Assembly: GCA_018003515.1 (NCBI GenBank)
Contig: JAGNDO010000012.1
Coordinates: 35,075 to 99,074, forward strand
Reading direction: 5' to 3'
Length of the DNA stretch: 64,000 nt
Source of the DNA: Caldilineaceae bacterium
Lineage (GTDB): Bacteria > Chloroflexota > Anaerolineae > Caldilineales > Caldilineaceae
Shown: one piece after another, positions 45,575 through 52,984 of the stretch
Layout of the letters: each line of letters starts with the position of its first letter
How positions within the stretch are numbered: position 1 is the first letter of the stretch
Notes under the pieces: generated by a model
Told to the model about the DNA's origin: nothing
Database searches by the model: none
What the model saw: only the letters and a program-made list of their open reading frames with translations
Made by a program: the position numbers and the translations under genes

Positions 45575-45877
45575 CCCGCCATCACAGCAACTTCCCGGTG
45601 AATGCGTTCGCCCATTTCGTCCTCGGCCACGTCGAGATCATAGTCCAATTGCAGGCCCAGCCAGAATTGAGGCGATACGCCAAAATAGCGGGCGAGGCGT
45701 AGGGCCGTGTCCGCGGTGATGCGCCGCTTGCCATGCACGATCTCGTTGATGCGGCGGACCGGGACGTTCAAAGCTAGACCCAGATTTTTCTGACTCATGC
45801 CCATTGGTTTGAGGTATTCTTCCAACAATACTTCGCCAGGATGGACGGGGGCGAGTTTTTTTTGTGTCGGTTGTCAT
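45571..45877 (-). pseudogene. higA: HigA-type antitoxin with poly-A frameshift
   Basis: XRE-family addiction-module antitoxin. The ATG at 45877 has a strong GAGGAGG site and begins MTTDTKK, but the frame then leaves the HigA sequence; the expected LAPVHPGEVLLEEYLKPMGM continues in another frame after a run of eight A on the - strand. Seven A would give one uninterrupted frame, MTTDTKKLAPVHPGEVLLEE. The remaining 85 codons (helix-turn-helix MSQKNLGLALNVPVRRINEI, then TADTALRLARYFGVSPQFWL) are intact. No HigB toxin lies next to it. Could be a real null allele, slippage-controlled expression, or a homopolymer sequencing error. Confidence 0.8.
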
Positions 45878-45934
45878 AATTCCTCCTCAAATGGTGTCAC
45901 CCAAGTCGAACCGTTGAACTCACGTCAATGCCTT

Positions 45935-45972
45935 GCCGACCCGTTCGCACCAGGGGGTGCGAACGGGTCGGC
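45935..45972. terminator. 17-bp perfect hairpin
   Basis: GCCGACCCGTTCGCACC (45935-45951) and its complement (45956-45972) with a 4-nt loop. It sits between the HigA and MFS genes, upstream of the former and downstream of the latter, both on the - strand; most likely the MFS terminator. A second small hairpin (CCCGGTC/GACCGGG) lies at 46028-46044. Confidence 0.75.
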
Positions 45973-46086
45973 GGAAGATAGTCCAGAATATCCGGCGGGT
46001 CTACACGATCTTCTCTAGCATACCCGCCCGGTCACGGACCGGGCTAGAGCGGGGATCTATGGAGTTGTTTCCGCCCACCCAAACCC

Positions 46087-47289
46087 CTACAATGTGCGCC
46101 GATTCCCTGCCCAAAAGATCACCGCGGCCATTACCATGACCCCGGCGCTGGTGAAGAGGACGACGTGGCCTCCCGCGGCGTCCCACAGGGCACCGGCGAT
46201 GAGGGAGCCGATGCCCCAACCCAGGCCGCTTTGGGCCGCGCCGGCCAGGGATTGGGCCGTGGCCTCCAACCCCTTGGGCGCAGATTCGGCGGCGTAGCCC
46301 ACGGCGGCCACCCAGAAGAAGCCGTAGCAGACCCCGGTCAGGGGAATCGCCATGAGTACTTGTGCCGGGGTTTGGGCCAGGGCCAGGGCAAACCAGGCCA
46401 GGATGAAGCCGATAAAGCCGATCAAAATCTGGCGGCTGTAGCGCACTCGGCCAAACCAGCGTGCGCCCATAAACATGATGGGTATTTCGGTGATGGCGTT
46501 GAGCGCCCAGGCCATCCCCACCTGAGATTCGGTCCCGCCCAGCTCTAAGATGTGCAACCCCAAAAAGTTGGCAAAGCCCGCTGCGCCCACACCCAGCAGA
46601 ACCATCCCGGCCAAATAACTGAGATAACCAGGCCGAGCCGCCAGGGTGCGCAACCCGGTCAGGATGTTGACCCGATCCAGCCCGCCTTGGATGGGCAAGA
46701 GGAGGCTGAGCAGGGCACAGCCCACGGCCAGCAGCCCGGCGTGGAGCCAGAAGATCAGGCGCAGATCTTGCAGATTGACCAGTTGGCCCAGGCCATAGGT
46801 GGCCAGCACAAAGCCCAAACTGCCCCACATGCGCTGCCGGCCATAGGAACTGCCCGCTTGCGCCACCAAGCTCATCACCGTGCTGTCCACCAGGGCGGGG
46901 ATGGGGGTGCGGAAGAAGGAGAGACCGACTACCACCAGCATGATCATCCAGAAGGTCTGCGCGCCCAGGAAGAAGAGGCTGATCAGCCCGGAGGCCAGAG
47001 CCAGCCCGGCCAACAACTGGCGGTGGATCTGCCACCGGTCCGCTATGCTGCCCCACAGGGGGTTGGAGGTGAGGGCGATCAGGGGGGCCAGGCTGCCGAT
47101 CAGGCCGATCTGAGTGCCGGTCATGCCGATCTGCTCCAGATAGACGTTGAAAAAGGGCACAATGCTGCCGATGGCCCCGAAAAAGAAGAAATAGTAGAGT
47201 TTGGAAACATGCAGCCCGCGCTGGATGTTGGACGACGAGGCGGTGATGTTGGGGGCAAGCACGGGGCTGGGTGACGGTTTGCGGTACAT
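46087..47289 (-). CDS. MFS transporter
   Basis: 400 residues with about twelve hydrophobic helices. Start region SKLYYFFFFGAIGSIVPFFNVYLEQIGMTGTQIGLI and the loop-2 block NPLWGSIADRWQIHR are those of the MFS_1-like / nucleoside:H+ symporter-related branch (phenylpropionate permease-like). A cytoplasmic N-terminal extension of about 28 residues precedes the first helix. Substrate unknown. Neighbours give no pathway hint. ATG start with a weak AGGA site. Confidence 0.88.
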   Translation of the reverse strand: MYRKPSPSPVLAPNITASSSNIQRGLHVSKLYYFFFFGAIGSIVPFFNVYLEQIGMTGTQIGLIGSLAPLIALTSNPLWGSIADRWQIHRQLLAGLALASGLISLFFLGAQTFWMIMLVVVGLSFFRTPIPALVDSTVMSLVAQAGSSYGRQRMWGSLGFVLATYGLGQLVNLQDLRLIFWLHAGLLAVGCALLSLLLPIQGGLDRVNILTGLRTLAARPGYLSYLAGMVLLGVGAAGFANFLGLHILELGGTESQVGMAWALNAITEIPIMFMGARWFGRVRYSRQILIGFIGFILAWFALALAQTPAQVLMAIPLTGVCYGFFWVAAVGYAAESAPKGLEATAQSLAGAAQSGLGWGIGSLIAGALWDAAGGHVVLFTSAGVMVMAAVIFWAGNRRTL

Positions 47290-47310
47290 GCGTGAGTCCT
47301 GTTCGTGTGC

Positions 47311-47420
47311 TATCGAGTAATGCGTATCGAGTATTGTGTGTTGAGTAAGGGATCTCTGTTTTGGCCCTTGGTTGGGTTAAGGACCACAAAATACTCGATA
47401 CACGATACTCAATAATCAAT
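47311..47420. repeat. Dispersed inverted repeat, family E copy 1
   Basis: TATCGAGTAATGCGTATCGAG... at left and ATACTCGATACACGATACTC at right, with TTGGCCCTTGGTTGGG in the middle. It fills most of the 304-bp divergent gap between the MFS and tryptophanase genes. The second copy is at 50779-50898. Confidence 0.85.
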
Positions 47421-47593
47421 TGACTAAACCGGTAAAATAACCCAGATCCCCTCGTTTGGGCAAGTTTGGACGGGGCAATGACAGCGAAAAGATCCCTGGC
47501 CCCCATTGGGCATCCCTTGGGGCTTACAGTATAATCAGGGAGATCAAGTCAACGCTATTCCTTCTTTTCTCACCGGAAACAGCGAGGTTTCCC

Positions 47594-48988
47594 ATGCCCT
47601 TTCGCACGATCATTGAACCATTTCGCATCAAGACTGTTGAACCGATCCGCCGCACCACCCGGGCGGAGCGGGAAGTTGCTTTGAAGGCCGCCGGCTACAA
47701 TCTTTTTCTGCTCAAGGCGGAAGATGTGCTGATCGATCTGCTCACGGATTCGGGGACTGGGGCCATGTCCTCGGCCCAGTGGGCGGGGATGATGCAGGGG
47801 GATGAGTCCTACGCCGGGGCGCGCTCGTTCTATCGTTTTGAGGCCGCTGTGCAGGAGATCACCCACCTCAAGCACGTGATCCCCACCCACCAAGGCCGGG
47901 CCGCGGAGCGTATTTTGTTTGGGGCTACCCTCAAGCCCGGGGACATTGTGCCCAACAACACCCATTTTGACACCACCCGGGCCAACGTGGAGTATCGAGG
48001 GGCCACGGCTCTGGACATCCCCTGCGCCGAAGGGCGAGAGGCGCAGAGTTTCCATCCCTTCAAGGGCAATATCGACCTCGACGCCCTGGAAAAGGTGTTG
48101 GCCGAGAACCCGGGCAAGGTGCCCTTGGCCATGATCACCGTCACCAACAACTCCGGCGGCGGCCAGCCCGTGAGCATGGCCAACATCCGGGCGGCCAGCG
48201 CCATCTGTCATCTCCACAAGGTGCCCCTCTATTTGGACGCTTGCCGCTTTGCCGAAAACGCCTGGTTCATCCGCCTGCGGGAAGAGGACTACGCCGACAA
48301 GTCGCCCAAGGAGATCGCCGAGGAGATGTTCAGCTATGTGGACGGGGCCACCATGTCCGCCAAAAAGGACGGCATGGCCAATATCGGTGGCTTTTTGGCT
48401 TTGAACGATGATGGGCTGGCCCAAAGCTGCAAAAATGTGCTGATTTTGACCGAGGGCTTCCCCACCTATGGCGGCTTGGCCGGGTATGACTTGGAGGCCA
48501 TCGCAACGGGCTTGCACGAGGTGCTGGACCCGGATTACCTCCACTATCGCATCAGCTCCGTGGGCTATTTGGGCCGCAAGTTGACCGAAGAGAATGTGCC
48601 CATCGTCCAACCCCCCGGCGGCCACGCCATCTATTTGGACGCCAAGGCCCTGCTCCCCCACATCCCCCAGAGCGAGTATCCGGCCTGGGCGCTCTCTTTG
48701 GTACTCTATTTGGAAGGAGGCATCCGCTCCGTGGAGATCGGCTCTATGATGTTCGGGATGCAGCCGGACGGCACGGAGAAGCCGGCGGAGAAGGAACTGG
48801 TGCGTCTGGCCTTCCCCCGCCGGGTCTACACCCAAAGCCATGTGGACTACCTGGCCGAAGTGCTGATCCACGTCAACAACCTGCGGGATCGCATCCGCGG
48901 CGTGCGCATCGTGGACGCCCCGCCGGTCTTGCGCCACTTCAGCGCCCATCTGGAACCGGCGCATGGATCGTTGATCCTGCCGGAGTAA
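47594..48988 (+). CDS. tnaA: Tryptophanase
   Basis: 464 residues from ATG 47594 (GCGAGG upstream; the frame is open further 5' but without family sequence). PLP-dependent beta-eliminating lyase: TDSGTGAMSS, HQGRAAERI, TVTNNSGGGQPVSMAN, LDACRFAENAWF, and the PLP lysine in SAKKDGM (Lys258). The family also contains tyrosine phenol-lyase. Here Asp126 in FDTTR and VEIGS match tryptophanase (the phenol-lyase has Thr and MERG at these places), although overall sequence is also close to the phenol-lyase. Converts L-Trp to indole, pyruvate and ammonia. No TnaC leader or Trp permease nearby. Confidence 0.85.
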   Translation: MPFRTIIEPFRIKTVEPIRRTTRAEREVALKAAGYNLFLLKAEDVLIDLLTDSGTGAMSSAQWAGMMQGDESYAGARSFYRFEAAVQEITHLKHVIPTHQGRAAERILFGATLKPGDIVPNNTHFDTTRANVEYRGATALDIPCAEGREAQSFHPFKGNIDLDALEKVLAENPGKVPLAMITVTNNSGGGQPVSMANIRAASAICHLHKVPLYLDACRFAENAWFIRLREEDYADKSPKEIAEEMFSYVDGATMSAKKDGMANIGGFLALNDDGLAQSCKNVLILTEGFPTYGGLAGYDLEAIATGLHEVLDPDYLHYRISSVGYLGRKLTEENVPIVQPPGGHAIYLDAKALLPHIPQSEYPAWALSLVLYLEGGIRSVEIGSMMFGMQPDGTEKPAEKELVRLAFPRRVYTQSHVDYLAEVLIHVNNLRDRIRGVRIVDAPPVLRHFSAHLEPAHGSLILPE

Positions 48989-48994
48989 GAGCAA

Positions 48995-49099
48995 CAAATA
49001 GCACGCTGATGACGCTGATTTGGCGGATAAAAACGGATTCTTTTGAAAACAAAAAATCCGCGCTTGTCCGCCAAATCAGCGCCATCCGCGGCCCATTTT
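48995..49099. repeat. Dispersed inverted repeat, family C copy 5
   Basis: ATAGCACGCTGATGACGCTG at left, CCAAATCAGCGCCATCCGCG at right, with ACGGAT and AATCCG words inside. It directly precedes the toxin gene (49110). Confidence 0.88.
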
Positions 49100-49109
49100 T
49101 AGAGGAATC

Positions 49110-49367
49110 ATGGATCGCTACGAGGTCGAGCTAAAACCCCAGGCTCAAAAAGATATGCGTCGTCTGTCAAAACGTGATAATTCACGGGTGTTTGACGCTT
49201 TGGAGAAGATCCGGGAAAATCTTGCTGGTGACGTCAAACGGTTGACAAACTTCACGCCGGAATACCGGCTGCGAGTTGGAAACTATCGAGTATTATTCGA
49301 GATTGAGGATGGGAATCGAGTGGTTATTTACCGCGTGCGCCATCGACGTGATGCCTATCGTGATTGA
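49110..49367 (+). CDS. RelE/ParE-type toxin
   Basis: 85 residues. MDRYEVELKPQAQKDMRRLS, YRLRVGNYRVLFEIED and VVIYRVRHRRDAYRD are the standard blocks of RelE-superfamily toxins; the C-terminal RVRHRRDAY carries the basic and aromatic residues used for mRNA cleavage on the ribosome. The antitoxin gene follows 10 nt downstream, so the order is toxin first. An AGAGGAA site lies before the ATG, at the edge of a family C repeat. Confidence 0.9.
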   Translation: MDRYEVELKPQAQKDMRRLSKRDNSRVFDALEKIRENLAGDVKRLTNFTPEYRLRVGNYRVLFEIEDGNRVVIYRVRHRRDAYRD

Positions 49368-49377
49368 GGAGTCAAAT

Positions 49378-49599
49378 ATGGTTAATGTTCACCCAAATTT
49401 CCTGGAGGTCGAGGGCAAGAAGGCTTTTGTTGTCTTGCCCTACGCAGAGTATCTTGAGATCGAAGAACAACTCCAGCAGTTGGACGACCTCAAAGCCCTG
49501 CGCAAGGCCAAGGCGCTGGAAGCCGATGCGCCCACCCTTTCCCTGGCAGAGATGCGCGAGCGCTATCGTGTGGAGAGCGTTGATTCACCAAAACCGTAA
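49378..49599 (+). CDS. Phd/YefM-like antitoxin
   Basis: 73 residues from ATG 49378 (GAGGAG upstream; the longer frame overlaps the toxin gene and is rejected). MVNVHPNFLEVEGKKAFVVLPYAEYLEIEEQLQQLDDLKALRKAK: beta strands then helices with VVLPYAEY, as in Phd/YefM-type antitoxins, and a disordered charged C-terminus that would wrap the toxin. Assigned by position next to the RelE-type toxin and general resemblance. Confidence 0.78.
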   Translation: MVNVHPNFLEVEGKKAFVVLPYAEYLEIEEQLQQLDDLKALRKAKALEADAPTLSLAEMRERYRVESVDSPKP

Positions 49600-49620
49600 C
49601 GGTTCAAGCCAGCCGAAGAA

Positions 49621-49730
49621 ACAAATAGAACACGGATCGGACGGATTTGACGGATAAAAACGGATTTTGAAAATCAGAAAAAGATCCGTTTTTAATCCGT
49701 CAAATCCGTGTCATCCGTGGCCTATTTTTG
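49621..49730. repeat. Dispersed inverted repeat, family C copy 6
   Basis: AATAGAACACGGATCGGACG at left, CGTCAAATCCGTGTCATCCG region and GGCCTATTTTTG at right. It separates the TA pair from the translin-family gene; the latter's AAGGAGAA site follows immediately. Confidence 0.88.
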
Positions 49731-49741
49731 AAGGAGAATCC

Positions 49742-50431
49742 ATGTCCCAAGAATCCCTATCCTTGATCGTTGACAGCATCATTGCCGAGTTTGAAGTCAC
49801 CAACAGCCTGCGGGATGAAACCTTGAACCGCAGCCGCACGTTGATCCGCTCGTGCGCCCACAGCATCCGGGCCATTCATCGCCACGAGTTGGACGAGGCC
49901 GCGGTGATGTTGGCCCAGGCCCGCACGGACGCCGCGGCCATGGTCGAGCCTTTGGCCGACCACCCGGATCTCTACTACACGGGCTATACCCAGGATGCCC
50001 TCAAAGAAGTGGTGGAGGCGCATTTGGTCTACGCCTTTGTCACCGGCGGAGAGTTGCCCAAGCCGGCGGATCTCTATGTCACCGGGGCCACCTTCCTGAA
50101 AGGACTGGGGGAAGCCGCCACGGAGATGCGCCGCTTTGCCCTAGACCTGATCCGCCGGGGGGAGGTGGAGGCCGCGGAGCCGTACCTGGCCCGCATGGAC
50201 GACATCTACAGCCTCATGGTCACGGTTGACTTCTCCGACGCCATCACCATGGGTCTGCGCCGCCAGACCGATGTCCTGCGCAGCGTCCTCGAACGCACCC
50301 GGGGCGACCTGACCATGTCCATGCGCCAAGAACAGATGCGCCGCACCCTGCGGGAGTTCGAGACCCGCCTGGGCATGGACGTGGCCGGGGACGGCGTGGA
50401 GTTTGAAGAATCCGAAGAGGAGGAAGGGTGA
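49742..50431 (+). CDS. Translin-family protein
   Basis: 229 residues from ATG 49742 (AAGGAGAA upstream). All-helical protein matching the translin family: RDETLNRSRTLIRSCAHSIRAIHRHELDEA, HPDLYYTGYTQDALKEVVEAHLVYAFV, TGATFLKGLGEAATEMRRFALDLIRRGEVEAAE, YSLMVTVDFSDAI and RQTDVLRSVLERTRGDLT. Eukaryotic translin binds single-stranded RNA/DNA and, with TRAX, forms a nuclease; the bacterial members are little studied. Whether the acidic catalytic residues of TRAX are present cannot be judged here. The tail is acidic (FEESEEEEG). Confidence 0.85.
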   Translation: MSQESLSLIVDSIIAEFEVTNSLRDETLNRSRTLIRSCAHSIRAIHRHELDEAAVMLAQARTDAAAMVEPLADHPDLYYTGYTQDALKEVVEAHLVYAFVTGGELPKPADLYVTGATFLKGLGEAATEMRRFALDLIRRGEVEAAEPYLARMDDIYSLMVTVDFSDAITMGLRRQTDVLRSVLERTRGDLTMSMRQEQMRRTLREFETRLGMDVAGDGVEFEESEEEEG

Positions 50432-50508
50432 GGGGGTGAAGGGGTGAGCGGGTGAAGGGGTGAGTGTCCACCCCCTTTCACCCCTTCACCCCTTCACCCC
50501 CTCACCCG
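50426..50508. repeat. Inverted repeat, family F (GGGTGAAGG words)
   Basis: GGGTGAGGGGGTGAAGGGGT... paired with ...ACCCCTTCACCCCCTCACCC around a 5-nt loop; nearly 80 bp of hairpin between two + genes. A single-armed relative (CACCCTTTCACCTGCTCACC region) is at 43839-43874. Confidence 0.88.
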
Positions 50509-50514
50509 TTCACC

Positions 50515-50772
50515 ATGTCCAAAGACCGCTCCCTCGTCCGCGCCTCGGACATCGGCTTCTGGGCCTTTTGTAACCGGGCCTGGTGGCTGGCGAATGTGGC
50601 CGACGCTCAACACGAAAAGCCCGAAGTGCTGGACCGGGGCGACCGCGCCCATGTCGCCCACGGACGGCAGGTGCGTCGATCTCTGCAACTCAACCAATGG
50701 GCCATTTTGCTCATGGCCGCCGGGCTGATTTTGGCCGGGCTGGCGTTGATCGGGTGGGTGATCTGGGGGTGA
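50515..50772 (+). CDS. Small membrane protein with Cas4/RecB-like N-terminus
   Basis: 85 residues from ATG 50515; the family F hairpin ends 6 nt upstream, leaving no ribosome site. LVRASDIGFWAFCNRAWWLANV resembles the N-terminal Cys-containing segment of RecB/Cas4-type PD-(D/E)XK proteins (..ASDI..Y.FCPR.WWL..), and RAHVAHGRQVRRS continues that pattern, but instead of the nuclease core there is one transmembrane helix (WAILLMAAGLILAGLALIGWVIW) and the end. Appears to be a short family of its own or a derived remnant. Function unknown. Confidence 0.6.
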   Translation: MSKDRSLVRASDIGFWAFCNRAWWLANVADAQHEKPEVLDRGDRAHVAHGRQVRRSLQLNQWAILLMAAGLILAGLALIGWVIWG

Positions 50773-50778
50773 ACATTG

Positions 50779-50898
50779 TCGAGTATCGTGTATCGAGTAT
50801 TTGGTGCATGGGCCTCGATTTTGGTCAACCAACAACTTCCGCAAACAACCCAGCACGTCCATACTCACCACCAAATACTCGACACACGATACTCGATG
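50779..50898. repeat. Dispersed inverted repeat, family E copy 2
   Basis: GTCGAGTATCGTGTATCGAG at left (then TATTTGGTG) and CACCAAATACTCGACACACG at right (then ATACTCGAT). Same words as copy 1 at 47311-47420. Confidence 0.9.
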
Positions 50899-50902
50899 CC
50901 CT

Positions 50903-52873
50903 ATGCCAAACACCACATACCCAACCCAACCCCTCCCCACCTCCCTCTCCTCCCTGGCCCAGGAGATTTTGCGCAAGGCGGAGGCGGCCAAACTGGACCG
51001 CAAGCTGCTACTGCGGGAAGAGCGCAACATCCGCCAGCCGGACTCGTGGCTGATGGAGCGAGCCTGGCAGGTGCTGGCCGACAGCGGGGCCGACCCGGAG
51101 ACGGGCGAGGCCGCGCTGACCGCGGCCATCCTGGCCGAGCCAAGCCAGCCCTTGGCCGTGGCCCAAGCCCTGTACCGCCTGGCCAAACAGGGGGTGGACC
51201 ATCCGGGCCAGCGCGCCTTGATTGAAGCCCGTCTGGAACGCCTGCGCTACAGCCTCTTCACGCCCTGGGTGGCGGACGAAAATGCCTTTGCCGAGCGCCT
51301 GCTCTTGGCCGGGGCCACCGCCGCCCGCATCGGGGCCGAGTCCTTCGCCTTTGCCTGTCTGGAACGGCTGGATCAGGTGCGCTTTATCTGGCGGCAGGTC
51401 TTTTTCCTGCCCGAACTGCGGGCCTTGCTGGCCGAGATTGTGGCCTTGACGCCGTTGCATCCGCTAACCGTCCAGTTGATCCGCGCTGCCATCCCCCGGC
51501 ATGACGAAGCGGGCGCTCATTTTCTCCAAACCACCGCCGCCGTGGCCGCCACCCACATCGAGCAGACCGCCGCCTTCCCCGCCCGCCGGGTGCTGCAACG
51601 CTGTGTGGACACCGTGGCCCACACCACCCTGATCAGCCTGATCTCCCGCCGCTGCGCCGCCTCCATCTTTGCCAGGGCCGGGCGCATCCCCGATGTGCAT
51701 GACCAGGTCGTCACCATCGCCACCATCCAAGAAGCCCACCGGGAGAGCGGCATCCGTTCCCGCACCCGGGACGCGGACGACATGCTCCTGCGCCACGTCA
51801 GCCGCTCCCGGGCCAATACAGACGTGGATTTCCAGGTCTACACCCTGCAAGAGGCTCTCAACGCCCTGCCCCCAGACCAGGTTCGGGGCGTGGACAACCC
51901 GGAGTTGGACGGCCTGCTGGAGATGCTGGTCCAGCTTGGCGTGCGCAGCGATGGCTGGACCGCGGCCAGCACCGCCTCCACCCTGATCGGCGTGGGCGCG
52001 CTCAAGCAGGCCGTGCGGGTGGTGGACAAGATCGCCCCGGATGACGCCACCCGCTCCGAGGGCGTGGTCTCTTTGGTGCGGGGCTTGTTGGCCGCGGACG
52101 AGGAGATCACTGCCGATTTGGAGGTGGACAAGGCCCTGGTCTGGCTGCGGGCCACGGACGACCGCAACCTGGAACGGGTCACAATCTGGGGGCTGGCTGA
52201 GGCATTTCTGCACCACAGGCAGCCTGGGAAAGCCCTGGCTCTGTTGCCCCAACGCAGTAAACCGGGCATTTTGTATCGTTTTCGCAAAAATTATCAAAAA
52301 TTTGCGGACGAAGAGGATCTACGAGAGGATCGCATCCGCTTGGAAGCCGCTCTGTTAGGCGACCGGGGGGGCGTCAACGGCTCGGTCATGGTGGCCGACG
52401 ACCTCTTTGAACGGGTACGCACCTGGGCACCCAAATTGTTGGAAGGCGAGGCCCTGGTCACCTACTATGCCCGGCTCTTGGACGCCCTGTTGCGCACGGA
52501 GCAGTTGGGCATGGTCTGGCGGCTACTCCCGGATGTGGTGGATGCCTTGGTGGGCGTGGGCGGCAACAAGCATGTGGTGCGGGCCAACGAACTGGCCCAC
52601 ATGCTGGCCCCCCTGCTCCAGATCCAAGGCCCGGACCGGCCCCAGGCGGACAGGGCCTTGCGTACCTTTGTCGACAAGCTGTGGCAAGGAAACGCCAAAC
52701 AGGGCATCTGGCAAGCCGTCTACGGCATCGGCGGCATCCTGCCCCTGGTCCTGGCCCTGGACGGGGCCGAAGCCGTCACCGCCATCGCCCGCTTCACCGC
52801 GCAGAACGGCAGCGGCTGGGGGCAGCTTGTGGAGAAGGTGGTGCGCACCGGTCCGCATGAGCGGGTGGAGTGA
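50903..52873 (+). CDS. Helical-repeat protein, unknown function
   Basis: 656 residues from ATG 50903 (MPNTTYPTQ); upstream in-frame sequence is family E repeat DNA, and no clear ribosome site is visible. Almost entirely alpha-helical with Ala/Leu-rich amphipathic helices in pairs (e.g. AVAQALYRLAKQGVDHPGQR, ALVTYYARLLDALLRTEQLG), suggesting a TPR/ARM-like solenoid. No signal peptide, membrane helix or catalytic motif. Its last 26 residues (FTAQNGSGWGQLVEKVVRTG...) recur as a remnant at 54079-54159, so a second copy once existed. The heliorhodopsin gene follows after 111 nt. Confidence 0.7.
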   Translation: MPNTTYPTQPLPTSLSSLAQEILRKAEAAKLDRKLLLREERNIRQPDSWLMERAWQVLADSGADPETGEAALTAAILAEPSQPLAVAQALYRLAKQGVDHPGQRALIEARLERLRYSLFTPWVADENAFAERLLLAGATAARIGAESFAFACLERLDQVRFIWRQVFFLPELRALLAEIVALTPLHPLTVQLIRAAIPRHDEAGAHFLQTTAAVAATHIEQTAAFPARRVLQRCVDTVAHTTLISLISRRCAASIFARAGRIPDVHDQVVTIATIQEAHRESGIRSRTRDADDMLLRHVSRSRANTDVDFQVYTLQEALNALPPDQVRGVDNPELDGLLEMLVQLGVRSDGWTAASTASTLIGVGALKQAVRVVDKIAPDDATRSEGVVSLVRGLLAADEEITADLEVDKALVWLRATDDRNLERVTIWGLAEAFLHHRQPGKALALLPQRSKPGILYRFRKNYQKFADEEDLREDRIRLEAALLGDRGGVNGSVMVADDLFERVRTWAPKLLEGEALVTYYARLLDALLRTEQLGMVWRLLPDVVDALVGVGGNKHVVRANELAHMLAPLLQIQGPDRPQADRALRTFVDKLWQGNAKQGIWQAVYGIGGILPLVLALDGAEAVTAIARFTAQNGSGWGQLVEKVVRTGPHERVE

Positions 52874-52984
52874 GGGAGCGGGCGGGGCAACCTGCCTGTC
52901 TGTCCAATGGTTTCCCCGGGGCGACCCGATAGCATAGTTGTGTTGTTCGATTCAAGCAAGTTCATCTCAACAGGAGATCCATCG

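Noticed and set aside
46001..47506. 501-codon - strand frame overlapping the MFS gene
   Set aside because: Wrong frame relative to the MFS transporter; Gly/Arg/Pro/Gln-rich without family features.
47594..48988. Tyrosine phenol-lyase instead of tryptophanase
   Set aside because: Overall similarity is close, but Asp in FDTT and VEIGS match tryptophanase rather than the Thr and MERG of the phenol-lyase; kept as a caveat.
50515..50772. Cas4 nuclease
   Set aside because: No PD-(D/E)XK catalytic core, only the first segment, and no CRISPR context.
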